DNA from: Steromphala cineraria
Taxonomy: Eukaryota > Mollusca > Gastropoda > Trochida > Trochidae
Reading direction: 5' to 3'
NCBI GenBank assembly: GCA_916613615.1
Contig: OU744721.1
Span: forward strand, 73,785,060-73,849,059
DNA length: 64,000 nucleotides
This document shows, piece by piece, positions 11,612-23,207 of the stretch. How positions within the stretch are numbered: position 1 is the first letter of the stretch; the number at the start of each line of letters is the position of its first letter. Position numbers and translations under genes: made by a program. The notes below the pieces were generated by a model. The model saw nothing but the letters and a program-made list of their open reading frames with translations. It was not told the DNA's origin and ran no database searches.

Positions 11612-11785
11612 TCACATCCAAACTTTAAGACATTCATTATTGGACGTGCTTTCAAAGGCGATTTTATCATGAACATAGACAAGTTTTGCTTTCAGAATTA
11701 TTTTTACATCCTCATTAGAAGGTCTATCCTTCCTCTTATTCCCACAAAACATGTCTTCCCACTTAGTGGGAAATGCAGATATTGG
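11612..11785 (-). pseudogene. Terminal L-S-G exon, unit A (frame split)
   Basis: The minus-strand segment after an AG at 11,787-11,786 matches 25,945-26,166 at DNA level around CTAAGTGGG..ACATGTTTTGT. In the shared frame it reads Y-L-H-F-P-L-S-G-K-T-C-F-V-G-I-R and stops at 11,704. The later part, K-I-A-F-E-S-T-S-N-N-E-C-L-K-V-W-M-stop (TGA at 11,612-11,614), lies in another frame. The break is explained by an 8-bp difference from unit C (TAAAAATA present here), so the unit C form has one continuous frame and A does not. A full-length alternative frame of 58 codons also exists in this copy. Confidence 0.4.
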
Positions 11786-13280
11786 CTAAGTTATTATTTA
11801 ACCAATCAATTAGCTAACGTAGACAATTCATCAGTCAACATCACATTGTAAAGCATAATGCTAAATATATTTCGAAATAACTTTAAACTATAGAACTTGA
11901 CATCTTTTATGTATTGCGCAGCCGTTTCTGAATTGTTGAACAGTGCCGTTTATTGACAAGAGCTTAAGATGAACAAGAAAATCAATGTTATGAGTTTACA
12001 AACAATGCTAATATTGATAATGGTAAATTTCTTGCATGATCGCAAATTATACACATTTACATTGTCGAGTAGCTTTTATGATAGAGAATTCCTTTAAAAT
12101 GTTAAAAGGGTAAAACAAGGTATCGAAAGAATTATCAGCCTATTATAAAGAAAGATCGGAGGATTCTCTCGGAGACCAGCTACTCCTCATATCACACAGG
12201 GTGTTCTCGCATGAACGCTAAGAGGTATAATTCTCACATACACATATCTTGTTTAAAAGGAGATACAAATTTCCTTTGATTTTCTGAACATGAAAGTGTA
12301 AATACTTAACTTAACCTACGAGTTCTAATAAGTCGAGAGGTACACTAACATTCTGTGCAACTCACTTTGATCAAAGCTGTTAAAGTTGAGTGGCGGTAAT
12401 TCGTTAAAGTTGACTTCATATCGCATTGTTTTTCGGACTTTCAGAGGCTAAAATGGATAATTTCTTATTTATTATCTATATTTGTAACACATAATATATG
12501 CCATGAAGTATAACATTTTTGTTGCAAACACCATACAAATAAGGGTCAATAATTCATACATGTAGACGCACACGCTGATGACGCAAAATATGTTGATTTG
12601 ATAAAAGTTTGAAATCATGCATTGAAGCTAATCATATAACAGAGTTGGGGAAATTGAGATAAGAAAAAGAAATTTATTGAGCTTGACAAATGAATTCTAC
12701 GAGTATTAATGGAAGTGTACTTTCCCATTTCCGAAACGTATAAACCACATTTTCAAAGAATGCATTGCTATTCTTTATATCAGAAGGATATATTTGCCAC
12801 AAACTATTAGAGTATAGCTGTGTTTAAGTTAAGGGTAAGAAAATCAAACAAACAAATCTTGATTGTCTGATAATAGTTTTTTTTGCGTCAATGAGAGGAA
12901 AATACATTAAGTTATTTTACATTGAAACTGGCACTTTTGTGCACTAAGAATACGTTTAAGAGATATAATGGGGAATCAATGGGGTTAGCGCACATTAATT
13001 AGGGTTAATGACTAAGATCAAACCTTTCTACTACATTAGTAAAATTGAATAGGTTTGATCAAAGGGAAGTCACTTAATGGAAAGGCTTTGGATTAATTAC
13101 TCACTCGTATATTAGCACTGTTAAGGAAAGTGTGAAGTTCTTCCACTTATGAGCAACGGTTAATATTTTGTAAGCTACAAAGCCAGTGTCAGAGCACTTA
13201 CTAAGTTGAGGAGGGTCCAAACATCATAGGCGTCAATAAAAGACCCAAATTATTCCCGTTTTTTTATGCGACTCCTGTAT

Positions 13281-13343
13281 TTCAAGGCCTTCATAGTAAC
13301 TATGTAACTGGACGCTTCTTCTTTTACTATGAAGGCGTTGGAA
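13281..13343. repeat. Conserved foldback, unit A copy
   Basis: TTCAAGGCCTTCATAGTAA (13,281) pairs with TTACTATGAAGGCGTTG (13,324). It is the shortest of three orthologous foldbacks. Confidence 0.7.
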
Positions 13344-13468
13344 TCAAGGGATCGTCTCAAATGTTTTTTATTTGCATCGGGAATAATTGGGGTTTTTGAA
13401 TGACAAAAGTGGCTGGTGGCATCACCTCTTGGAAGAAAAAATTAAAGAACTACCAATATATTGCAATA

Positions 13469-14517
13469 GGGCAAACTGACCGAGGTACGGACACCACCCG
13501 AAGTCGACACTTTTGATTAGAAACTGACGCAGTTATACGTACAATATCTACATGTCATTTGTTTCAAAATATTTCTTTGCAATCTGTCTTGATATATATT
13601 TCTCTTGATAAACATTTTATTATCGCACCTATTTCCAAACTTACTTTATCGGACAGGGTCAATAAACCGGTTCATGGAGGAAGTTGGCGACATATTTGTT
13701 TTCATGTAAATGTTTGCACAAATTTCAGGAAAAGTAGGAAGCGCAAAAAGATCATATGCTTTATTTGTTTTAACAGAGAAACTACTATATAATCAAACTC
13801 CGATAAATATTTGCAATTAAAAAATGAATTTAGAAGTTTATATCGGGATTTTCAAAATATATGAAAATGACCTTGGTTCGGACAGTTTTGACCATGGTTC
13901 GGACACTTATATATTTTCTTTATAGAGAATTGAAAAACATATAAATTATCTAACAATTGCTAAGGAAACATAGGGAAACATTCAACCAACACATATTACA
14001 AAATTATTTACTCTTAAATCATTTAATTTAGCCTCTACAGTGTTTTTTGCGTCAATGTTTGCAAAAGCCATTGTGACGTCATCAGATTCAAGCGGCGCTT
14101 TCCGGAGTTGCGGGGAAGTTTATCTTCGGAAAGGAACCTGTGTATTATCAAAATATTTAATCATATTTGCAAATTACAGGTTCATCATTGAAAATAAACG
14201 ACTTTATGTGTGTTGGGTGATAGAATTAACCTTTTTGAGGCATATATTAAAGCTGTGATGTATGCGAGAACATTAGTGGTACTGTCCGAGGTTAGGTCAA
14301 AACTGTCCGAACCCCTGGTGAGTTGATATACACAATCAAAACCGTTAATTTGTGTAAATCTACAAATATTTCTACAAAAATAAATCGTAATACAATACAA
14401 CATTTCATTCATATTGGCATAATTGGCTTAAAATTGTTTTCTTCCAATGATAATTTACAATACGATGTTTGAAAATATTTGGATAGGAACACCGTCCGAA
14501 CCTCGGTCAGTTTGCCC
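13469..14517. mobile_element. Tc1/mariner-type non-autonomous element with repeated subterminal motif
   Basis: The ends are 24-bp inverted repeats beginning GGGCAAACTGACCGAGGT with one mismatch, flanked by TA (13,467-13,468 and 14,518-14,519). Inside, GGTTCGGACA-type words recur: 13,873 and 13,896 in tandem, and reversed at 14,284 and 14,304, with TTTTGACC between them. This makes an inner inverted repeat (13,868-13,906 versus 14,279-14,320). These look like transposase-binding iterons. Frames of 77, 72 and 75 codons lie inside on both strands, but no DDE catalytic signature was recognised. Confidence 0.85.
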
Positions 14518-14858
14518 TACTTATTGCAATACGCTTTTCTGGATCGCTATATATAGCAAAACAGAAATGAATAACGATACCCATCCTTATAACAATAGTA
14601 TGTTGGAAAAGTAACTGATTAACACTGGGTACAAATAGTTTATTTCATAAAAAAGTTAATGTTCGGTTATTGTGTCAGAAAAAAATAGCTGTATTTTCTT
14701 GAGAAGGATCAACATACTTGTCTATCATTCTCTTTGATCAATTAATTAATCAAAGCCTTGATAATGGTTCACTGAAACATACTTTAAGAATATAGTTTTA
14801 AACGGGTCTCTTCTTTCAGAAAACGGTAAAACGGTAACTTTGTTCCCTTCTACTCTAT

Positions 14859-15041
14859 AAATCATTTAATAACTTCTTTGAGTGGCATTTAGAAGTTGGA
14901 AGTCAAATAAGGACGAATATTTTATGGATAACAACTTCTTTATTCTGAGTGAAAACGATACAAGAAGCTGTATCGAAACGTCGTGTACTTAGCATAAAGA
15001 AGTTGTTATCCATACAATATTCGTCCTTAAAATCATTTAAT
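14859..15041. mobile_element. Hairpin insertion with 12-bp direct repeats
   Basis: AAATCATTTAAT at 14,859-14,870 is repeated exactly at 15,030-15,041 and brackets ~159 bp. The inside is dominated by inverted arms (14,909-14,943 and 14,994-15,028, containing GATAACAACTTCTTTA and its complement) and a smaller inner dyad CGATACA...TGTATCG. A 12-bp direct repeat around a foldback suggests an insertion with target duplication. No coding capacity. Confidence 0.65.
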
Positions 15042-16615
15042 GTTAATACATCATCATTTGGTCGAATCGTTTGCTTTAACAAGTTACAGGAATGGTAGCA
15101 ATTGTTTTTGAGGAATTGACATTTCCTCCGTTTCCATTTAATAGGAAGGAGAAGGAAAAACTAAGAGATTAGGGAAAACATGATAAAACGCAGATAGGTG
15201 GTGCTTCAGGTTGATATCTTAATGGGGAATAACACAGATTTTAATGAACTATACCACACAATATTGTTTGTTCTTAATGGGTTCAATTTCGCTCTGAGTG
15301 CCTTCTTAAAGAGGAAGAAAATATAAAATGTGAAATGAGAATTCAACATCAAAAGAGACAAAAATCGATCTTAATGCTAATTTCAGGCTGTGGGCATGTG
15401 AAACAGCAACATCATTATAGTTAGGAGAATATTGATGACTTGACTACCATTTTGGAGAAATTATCATGAAGAGGATGGATACATAATAGGCTCAGTTCAT
15501 TCTGCATACAGGTGCTACTAGTTTATAAGTGATTACGAACAGAATATTGTGATTTTATGAAGATGCAATCAAATATATGTAAATGAAATGACACAAAAAT
15601 AAAAGATTAATGAATGTAACTTTATAATCAATGGAGTATAACTTAAATGAATTAGGTAATCAACTTCTATGATATAGATATTCACTTTCAGTTAGGATTG
15701 TTACAGTGTTAAAGCTTAATTGCTAATCAATTGTTCCCTGACAAATGATTTTTAAGTTAATAGTGCTGCCATTGAAGTCCCTGATAAGTCATTGTAATTC
15801 ATTATGTTATAAATACACAAGATAAAATATCAATAACATGTCAGTTAAATGTTCATGTAAAACATTATTATCATCAGCTTCTACAGTAATTATTCGTGAC
15901 CAGGTGTAAACAATTACTTAATTACTTATGCAGACACACACCTGTAGACCTATTGCATATTCTAGAACAAATTATATCTTGTCATTTAGGTGCTGAAAAC
16001 GTCGGAAATGAAAACCTCAGGTAGATATACTGAGGGACTCGACAATCACATCAATTTAGTTTACAGAGTTAACTACTTAGTGGGTTGCCAGTGATTTAGG
16101 GTTATTGCGTCAAGAGTTCCTCAATGTTTGAAAAAATTGGAGGAAAGTTGTAATCTGATAGAATACCGTTTATTTTTTAATGTCAATTGATTTCTGTAAG
16201 ACTAGTCAGGCAGTTGAAAGTACAAATGACTTTTATTTCGTAAGATTCGAGCTTTTTGTAATTGATTAAGTAAACTAAGAAAGGTTTATGAAAATATTGA
16301 AAATGTTCCCTGGTAGAACTGAACCTGTGATGGGAAGATCAGATAACAAAATGTGGTAGATTTTCATTTTTTTAGGTCTCTAAGGTAGGTCTGTTGTTTG
16401 GATTAGACTGCATTTGAAGGAAAAACAGTTAAACTCACAGCTGTTATAATACATGTCTAAAAACTCATCATGTTGACTCTCTTATCAGGCTAATATACCA
16501 GTATCTGTAACCGGTGTAATAGGCGTGTCTTCTTATAGACAGTCCCGTGACAGTGCTTCAACCAGATTATACTGTGATGTTACCCTGTCTGTGTTTTATA
16601 TGAACTTTGGGCCTA

Positions 16616-17817
16616 AAAGTAATTGAAGGGTCCGAATGACAGGGTATTAAAACATCAATAAAATGCAACCTTTTCCTTAAAAATGATTGAAATGAAGATA
16701 TTCTGACAGCTAAAATGATTAACTATCAATCAACCATTTCCTTGAAGCCTTGAGTTTGGTTGCAGAACGTACACTCACAACAAATCGAGTGATTTTCGAG
16801 TTTGGTTGCAGTCCGTGCAGTCAACTGCAACCAAATTTTTCGTGTCTTGACAAACACTAATTTGGTTGCAGAGATTTTAGTTGCTTGTTTAATAGCAAAG
16901 AGGCAAGTTTAATTGCAGGAGTTTTATAATTTACCTTATTTGACTTGAAAATAAAAACAAATCAACAGCTCCATTTTGACAGATTCCCTCTCGCAGTGTG
17001 TGTGACGTAATGCCATGCGGTATGTTACGTGTCCTACACTTGGTTGATTCAATCTCAAACATTTCCAACAATTTTTCAAATTTCCTATTTATTGATTGAT
17101 AATTGATTTTGTTCTGTTTTTAGATAGAAACTATTTGTTAAGCTTACTTATTGTTGTTTATTTATATCAAAATCATTTTGCAATTAAAAGGATTTCTGAC
17201 AGCCAATGAGAATATTTTTTTAGATATGACAACAATTCGAATGTTATACAGGAGCATGTTGAAACACTGGAATGAAATTTAGGGATTAATTTGGTCAAAT
17301 AATATCAAAAGTACCTACCATGACATGCTTTATAATAGAAATTGTTAAAATAATCAAGGCCAGTGAAAGATTTCTATCCATAATGTCAGAAACGATTTCA
17401 AAACCTGATGTGACATGATCGAAAACCGGACTCGTTAGCGATCGGTAAGTGGCTGATATGTCATTGAAATGTAAATAAAAAGCCAGGTAAGTGTTCAACA
17501 TTTGTCAAATCATCATATATTCCATCTGCAACCACATTTGGTCAAGCCCAGGCGCTTCTGTTTAATAAAAACGTGTATTTTCTTTGAAATATAATTTAGT
17601 TGCAGTTTCCTGCAACCAAACTCGAAATTATGCGATTTCATGGTGATTAATCTTTCTGAAACCAAATAAATTCAATGGTGTCATTCCATATATCATGGTG
17701 AAGATACTTACATGTATCTCAGCTTTCAGAAAATTCCAAATTGAGTCTTTTGCCAGAGCTAGGTTGCATTTAACAGCCCTTATTGACATCCCGTCATACT
17801 GACCCTTCAATTACTCT
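16616..17817. mobile_element. TA-flanked element carrying iterated TTTGGTTGCAG
   Basis: The termini A(A/G)AGTAATTGAAGGGTC are inverted, with further similarity inward, and are flanked by TA (16,614-16,615 and 17,818-17,819). The body carries TTTGGTTGCAG or close variants at 16,755, 16,801, 16,861 and 17,595, and the reverse CTGCAACCAAA at 16,825 and 17,610. Two neighbouring pairs (16,801-16,835 and 17,595-17,620) form small hairpins. Frames of 68 and 60 codons on the minus strand resemble nothing I recognise. Probably a non-autonomous DNA transposon. Confidence 0.8.
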
Positions 17818-18949
17818 TAAGTACTCTTAGTAGGCGTAACAAGGGAATATCACCGTGCTAATGAATGAATCGAGAAGTTACTTCTTCGTTTTCATAATAC
17901 AGCAACTTCTTAAAATATGTAGGGCTTGTCAAAACTACAACTTAGAGGAGAGAACTAGTTTTCGCCGTTTCCTGGTTGATAGTTTATATGATAGAAATAT
18001 TATTTCATTTGACCAAAAAGTTTTCCAGTTGCTGCAAACAAGTTTTCCCACATGTTTTGGTTATCACATGGGCAGGTATAATCGCTTCCCTTAAAATTTA
18101 CTACTTTTAAAAAATGTTTTGTCTTTTAAACCAATTATGTAAACCAAAATCGTACGGGAAGTTACTAAACTGTTTAAACAGGGAGAATTTGCTGCAGAAC
18201 CAACCATTATAGAATGTCATGAAAGAAGATAAGAAACTATAACTGGTTGGCATCGTAGATATAAAAGGCAATCAGTTCATTGTATCTAAAAGCATAAAAG
18301 GCCAGGTAAGGAATTTCATCAACTCTAGTAACATTCATACATCCTTATGCAAATTTGTAATTCCTGGTCAGGAAAGGGCAACACACGTTGTAAGATTTAA
18401 GTTATGTATTAGATGACAAACTACAATTTCCGATACACTATGTTAACTTCAGTGATACGTTAAGATTATACATGAGTCAAGAGGAATTCACATCGAGCAG
18501 GGAATAGTAAATGCGATGTGTGCTATGATTACTCTGAGGATATCAATGAAACGATAAGGCAAATCTGCCACTAATAATGTGTACGTTTTCAGAAAAGCAT
18601 CTCGTTCGTTTCGAGAACGATACTGGATATTGAGAACGTTAATACAATTTGTTGCATGATAGTTTTCATTATACATTTATCACTTTAACTTTCCTATAAA
18701 ATAATGTTCATTAAACCCTGTATTCAACAAGTCTTAAATTCAATTCAATATTAAGTTTCCTTAACACATTCATTTCCGAAATAACTTCACCATCATTTCG
18801 TTTTGGTTACATAAAACAAATTAACTTTGTCCACGGAATTAAAATAAAAAGCTAAAAAGTATAATCAACAAGTATTTCTAAACGTTGATTTCTAATTAGC
18901 GTAAGTCTTAACTATTGTCATTCATAGTACTTTCTTACAATCAACTCTC

Positions 18950-19260
18950 ATGACCAACTTTAAACTGAAATTGCTATAGGGGGAAATTAGTCTAGCATTG
19001 TTTGTAGTAAAGCTTATCAAGCATCTATTGAAAATCAATAGCGGTCAGAGGAATTTAAGCAGTGGAAAGATTTGTCTGGAGACATGAATGAAGCTGTGCG
19101 TATCCTCGGTTCTGGAAATTCTGGTTAACTTGGGAGCCATTTATAAACATTTCCCATTTGTATTCAGGCAAAGACATTACTGACTCCCTAGTTTCTTTAT
19201 GCAATTGATGTGTCAAGGCGACTTTGATAGTTGTTTATAGTCCTCATCATTTAGGTCAAA
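18950..19260. repeat. Old diverged fragment of the array unit (matches 9,010-9,290)
   Basis: Shared words in the same order as at 9,060-9,290 include ATTGAAAATC, TTTGTCTGGAGACAT, GCTGTGCGTATCC versus GCCGTGCGTATCC, ATTTATAAACATTTCCC and GTCAAGGCGAC. Divergence is far higher than among A, B and C, so this is an older duplicate. The open frame seen at 9,100-9,369 is interrupted here by stop codons. Confidence 0.7.
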
Positions 19261-19904
19261 TAGTCATTAAAGCAGCTGGTTAACTGTTCTTATGGTTGAT
19301 ATATTGACATATGTATTTAGTAAACGAGTATTTTACTGTTATATGGATTGACCATGAACACATACATTAAGAACGAATCATGTTCTGTTGTGGTTGTTGT
19401 TATGAAATACAGCTTTAATAGAGATCTAATACTGATATGTTTTAGTTTTGATTTCATATGTTTTGACACCATGATTCTAATTGTCACAATGTCCTCGTGA
19501 TAATTTACCAACTATATATACCCGATTTATAGCAACGAATGAACCATAAAATAAGCTGTGAATAACATTCAAGGTCTTCACAGAACTATTGTTAGTACTC
19601 ATTTAAAATATATGCACCAAAATCAGTAACAAACGTAGCCTGAGACAAAGGAATAATGCTTGTATAAATGAAACCTATAATGTTGTCACTGAAAAAATTT
19701 GTATTTCATGAACATCACTTAACATAACATATCCTTGGCCTCGCTTTTAACAATATTGAAACAATAATGATTGCTAAAAAATGAAGTCAATGAATTCATC
19801 TAAGTCATTTTATGATATTCACTTAGCAAGTAAGTTTTGTTGTAGAGATATTTTTCTGATTGTATGGTTTAATCTGTTAAGCTTCGACCTTTCAGAGAAT
19901 TGAA

Positions 19905-20280
19905 TGTTAATTATGTGTGAACATTGGAAGAAATCGATTGTGTGCGGAAATAGTTGAAACTCAATGATGTGCACACCCCCTACAAATAAATCAAGGAAAC
20001 TTGCTTATTGAATAATTTCTCTTGAAAAATTACGGCTAATTAAGATATAGAGTACAGTTTCCATCAACATATATAGTTTATCTATTTGCATTGTTTATTA
20101 ATAGATAATTAAGGGAACTTGTGTCATCGGAGGTTTTAAAAGCATTTTGGTAGAAAATACCAAAATCAAACGGAGACACTACTATTGCAATGATCACATC
20201 GCAATATCTGCACTATCTGTACATAAACTCTAGTTGACAGTATTTGATGAGGAGATTTTCATCACTGTGTTAGTCTATAA
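19905..20280. repeat. Old diverged fragment of the array unit head
   Basis: GAACATTGGAAGAAATCGAT, TGATGTGCACA and GCAATGATCACATCGCAATA echo A 180-520 and B 21,200-21,540 in the same order. The divergence is clearly greater than between the main units. It leads directly into the unit B head, so the A/B boundary is a stack of partial repeats rather than one clean junction. Confidence 0.65.
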
Positions 20281-20395
20281 CTTTGAAATCATTGATATTT
20301 TTAACTGTTTCTTTATGGTGGACAAAGGGGTCCATTAAATATGTTTTACCAATGAGAAGTAATACTGATTTAGAGACCACGCCCTGATGCTATAC

Positions 20396-20880
20396 TATAA
20401 GTTGTATGCTTCTCACGAGGGTAATACGGTCTGATGTACCATCTTTGTAGAAATGTTGCTCTAGCCGCCAGGCGAGGGCTGACATTTCTACCAAAGATGG
20501 TAGATCAGACCGTATTACCCGAGTTTCTTAAAACTAATTGCCGAAACATGCTTAAAAACTATTTGATTTTAATTATGAGACATAAATGAAGCAATACGGA
20601 AGTTGTTCCAAATATAACATAGAATGATAAGAAAGCAAACTTATAATTATTAATCACGAAAACAGCTAATCGAACAAATGTAAACCCTGCACACCGCGTG
20701 CGTCCCTTGGTAACGTCATCTTAAAGCTATGCGACACCTCTTCTCGGAGAGGAGCTGTTGCTATGGCAGCGGGTACATGAAATTTGTACACTGTGAGAGG
20801 TGAGAGTTGCGGGTAACATAAGATAAAACGAGTCGATCGTCAGCCAATCAAAAACGAGTATTTTACAGTAAGGTAAGATC
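20396..20880 (+). mobile_element. Hairpin-bearing insertion in unit B, probable E1 relative
   Basis: C reads CCTGATGCTATAC directly into AAGATGTTCCTGC (41,754). B has ~485 bp between these words, so this is a private insertion. It starts with a foldback (20,417-20,524), continues through ACGTCA (20,713-20,718) and TTCTCGGAGAGGAG, and near its far end has CCAATCAAAA (20,844-20,853) followed by CGAGTATTTTACAGTAAGG. The order hairpin, CRE-like site, CCAATCAAAA matches element E1, although the sequence in between differs. No coding capacity. Confidence 0.65.
20417..20524. repeat. ~40-bp-arm inverted repeat in the unit B insertion
   Basis: GAGGGTAATACGGTCTGAT at 20,417 pairs with ATCAGACCGTATTACCC at 20,504. 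The arms continue through TACCATCTTT and TAGAAATGT. The centre around 20,461-20,480 (GCCGCCAGGCGAGGGCT) is itself partly self-complementary. Confidence 0.9.
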
Positions 20881-20889
20881 AAAGATGTT

Positions 20890-22060
20890 CCTGCATGTTT
20901 GGTAACAACTTCAACATGGGTGGCATTTTCGAAATTCGCTGAATTGGCAGCAATTCCGTTATCCCAACTAAAAAAATGTCTTCCACAATGAAATTTTGTT
21001 ATTTTTTAATAACATCTCATGTTCATTTGGAGATCATCCACACAAAACTCTAGCTTTAAAATCTCTTGTTGAAACCATTATCTGGAGAAATTATAGTTTG
21101 ACATAGCTTTATAATATGTTATAAGCAAAGGAGAATGGTTGCTAAAGTATCTTACATTGAGGACATCAAATAATGTTCATATCAGAAGCAGGGATAGTGT
21201 GAATATTGGAAGAAATCGATTTTGTGCGGACATAAAGTAAGTCCAGTGATGTGCACATCCTCCTACTAATGAATCAGAAATGTGTACCAGGTAAAGTACG
21301 TAAATAAATCAATGGACACTTGCATGTTGACTTATTTCCTTTGAAAACTGATGGCTAATCAAGAAAAAGAGTAATTAACTAATATAGTTAATTCTTTGTA
21401 TGGTAAATGAACAGGGTATTAGAGAATGTGTGACATCAAAGGTTTTAAAAACACATCGGTTAAAAACACTAAAATCAAACTGAGATATTTAACAGATAAA
21501 AGCCCCTAATTGCAATGATCACATCACATATGCTGACAAAGGTATATACTTGTAAATCAAACTCTAGTTGACATTGTTTGAGGAGCAGATTTGTATCACT
21601 TTGTTAGTCTGTAACTGTGAAATCATAAATACTTGTTAACTGTTAAATGGTCGAAAAAGGATCCATAAAAACATGTTTAACTCTTGAGAGGGAGGACAGA
21701 TTTGGTTACCACGTATGTTGATGCATGTGTACAATAGCAGCATGGGTAGTAATTCTGTAATCCCAACTCAACTCTTCTACAATTGAATATTGATAGCTTA
21801 TATGTACAGTATGTCTCATATTCGTTTGGAGCTCATCTACACAAAACTGTATCTTTGAAAGCACTCACTGAAAACATTATCTGGGGTAATTGGGGGAGAT
21901 GTATTTGGGAGTAAACTGTTGTTTGATTGATAGAACTTTCTCCTTATAACCGTGTACATAGTATAAGCCAAAATGAGATCATTTCTATAGTATCCTACAT
22001 TGAGAAAATAAATGTTTTTACCAGACACTAAGAGAAAATTATAAAAGGGAGAGGAATATT
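20890..22060. repeat. Nested ~0.8-kb tandem sub-repeats in the unit head
   Basis: Two diverged direct copies lie at about 20,890-21,720 and 21,725-22,060. They share the order: an ATGGGT...ATTCTGTAATCCCAACT-like block, TCTCAT(A/G)TTC, GGAG(A/C)TCATC(C/T)ACACAAAACT, TTATCTGG(A/G)G, then a block containing AGTATC(T/C)TACATTGAG. The same pair occurs in C (about 41,765-42,720 and 42,725-43,060). In A the two copies are fused by a deletion near 550. The first ~150 bp upstream (20,280-20,396) repeat sequence found again at 21,600-21,720. Confidence 0.7.
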
Positions 22061-22567
22061 GTTTTAAAGTTTTATTAAAAATATAGCATACAAAAGTACC
22101 ATGATACATCATGAAAACAGCTTATAGTTATGCAGACATCTGCAGATATAGAGATAGGCGGAAGGACTTGGTTTATTTCCCAGGTTAAGAAAAAATGATA
22201 AAACGGTTATTTCATGTAACAATAAGTTTTTCATTGAAAATCCGATGGTTTAGATTTAGATTCATGTCAAAATGTAAGATAAATAAAAACATGTATTTCA
22301 ATATACCTACTAAACTTAGTGGGAGATGGTATGTATAAAAACTGAGAGCTCAGTGTCATCGATCAATGAACGAAACGTCTACATATTTGGAAAGATGACT
22401 GTCTGTTTTACGTTTCAAGTAGACTGAACAAAACTGTAAATTCCTAACATGACCAGCATGTGATAGATAAGTTTATCATATACTATTTTTATTTTAAAAA
22501 TGTCAACAAATGCAAGTAAAAGTTAACTATTTTACGCCTCGTGAGCAATATTCGATAACAGCTGATA

Positions 22568-22750
22568 TTGTGTGTTGTTTCTGCTTTGATCCATGACTAT
22601 TTGAAGTGTTCTTGGCAACAAATTGCGATTATTTGGATTATAACTTTGTTATTGCCGATGTTGTGGGACCATAAAGATGAAACAAGTTTAGTTGAAGAAA
22701 ATTTGTCATGTGAAAGGAAACAGGTTTTCTTCTTTGCAAGCTCTTCCTAA
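22568..22750 (+). CDS. Short membrane-like frame, unit B only
   Basis: Sixty codons are open from after TAA (22,556) to TAA (22,748). The frame contains W-Q-Q-I-A-I-I-W-I-I-T-L-L-L-P-M-L-W-D followed by an acidic tail (D-H-K-D-E-T-S-L-V-E-E-N). There is no ATG near the start. A and C have a TAG just upstream and lack the bases around CCGATGTTGTGGGAC. A general resemblance to the D-V-D-T terminal exons (short exon, Trp, then membrane run) is the only hint of function. Low confidence. Confidence 0.15.
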   Translation: MCVVSALIHDYLKCSWQQIAIIWIITLLLPMLWDHKDETSLVEENLSCERKQVFFFASSS

Positions 22751-23207
22751 ATGAAATTTAATCTAGTGAATCACGAATGCAGTAAATGACGTCAACCAAA
22801 TTGCAGATATATTTATATGAACTGATTATTTTATAACTTGCGTTTGCGATTGGTCAGTGTGTTTATTACACTGACATTCCAATAAATTAAAGAATATTCA
22901 TGTCTATTGTATCTACCGGATGCTTTGAATCTGTTAAACGAATGTGTAGCCTTTTGCTCGTCTGATATTCGATTTTAGTTCTCGCGTCAAAGGATTAGTA
23001 CTTTGACGATCATGTTTTTCTAATCGTTCAAAAATAACGAAACTCGATAGCTTTTGCTCGTTATGTATTGATCAAATTACTATTTTTATGACATAATAAT
23101 TAACAACATGTTTTTTGTATTCCTTTTTTACTACACTGATACATATTTCCAATATTTTGTCCCCATAAGAACTCTACATTCTCGACTCAAACTTAACCAT
23201 TGACCTA

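Larger units (their letters stand above)
1..13445. repeat. Tandem segmental duplication, unit A (left-truncated)
   Basis: This is the first of three direct copies. Its first bases match 21,015 and 41,903 (shared words TTCATCCACACAAAACTC and the block at 170-230). Colinear anchors follow at 7,122/27,090/47,719 and 11,785/32,548/53,397. Homology to B stops near 13,445 inside a conserved block (ATCACCTCTTGGAAG at 13,421 and 34,566). Relative to B and C, unit A has lost about 340 bp at ~550 and about 1 kb at ~7,893, and gained sequence at 2,053-2,569 and an element at 5,021-5,872. Stretches such as 7,900-9,000 and 9,400-11,600 hold only this paralogy. Confidence 0.9.
13446..18949. other. Unit-A-only sequence replacing the right half of the repeat
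   Basis: After ~13,445 unit A has no detectable match to B 34,600-41,646. The block holds two TA-flanked elements (13,469-14,517 and 16,616-17,817) and a hairpin insertion (14,859-15,041). The remainder (14,520-14,858, 15,042-16,613, 17,820-18,949) is AT-rich and I see no gene in it. The switch point coincides, within about 25 bp, with the left end of the first TA-flanked element. Confidence 0.65.
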
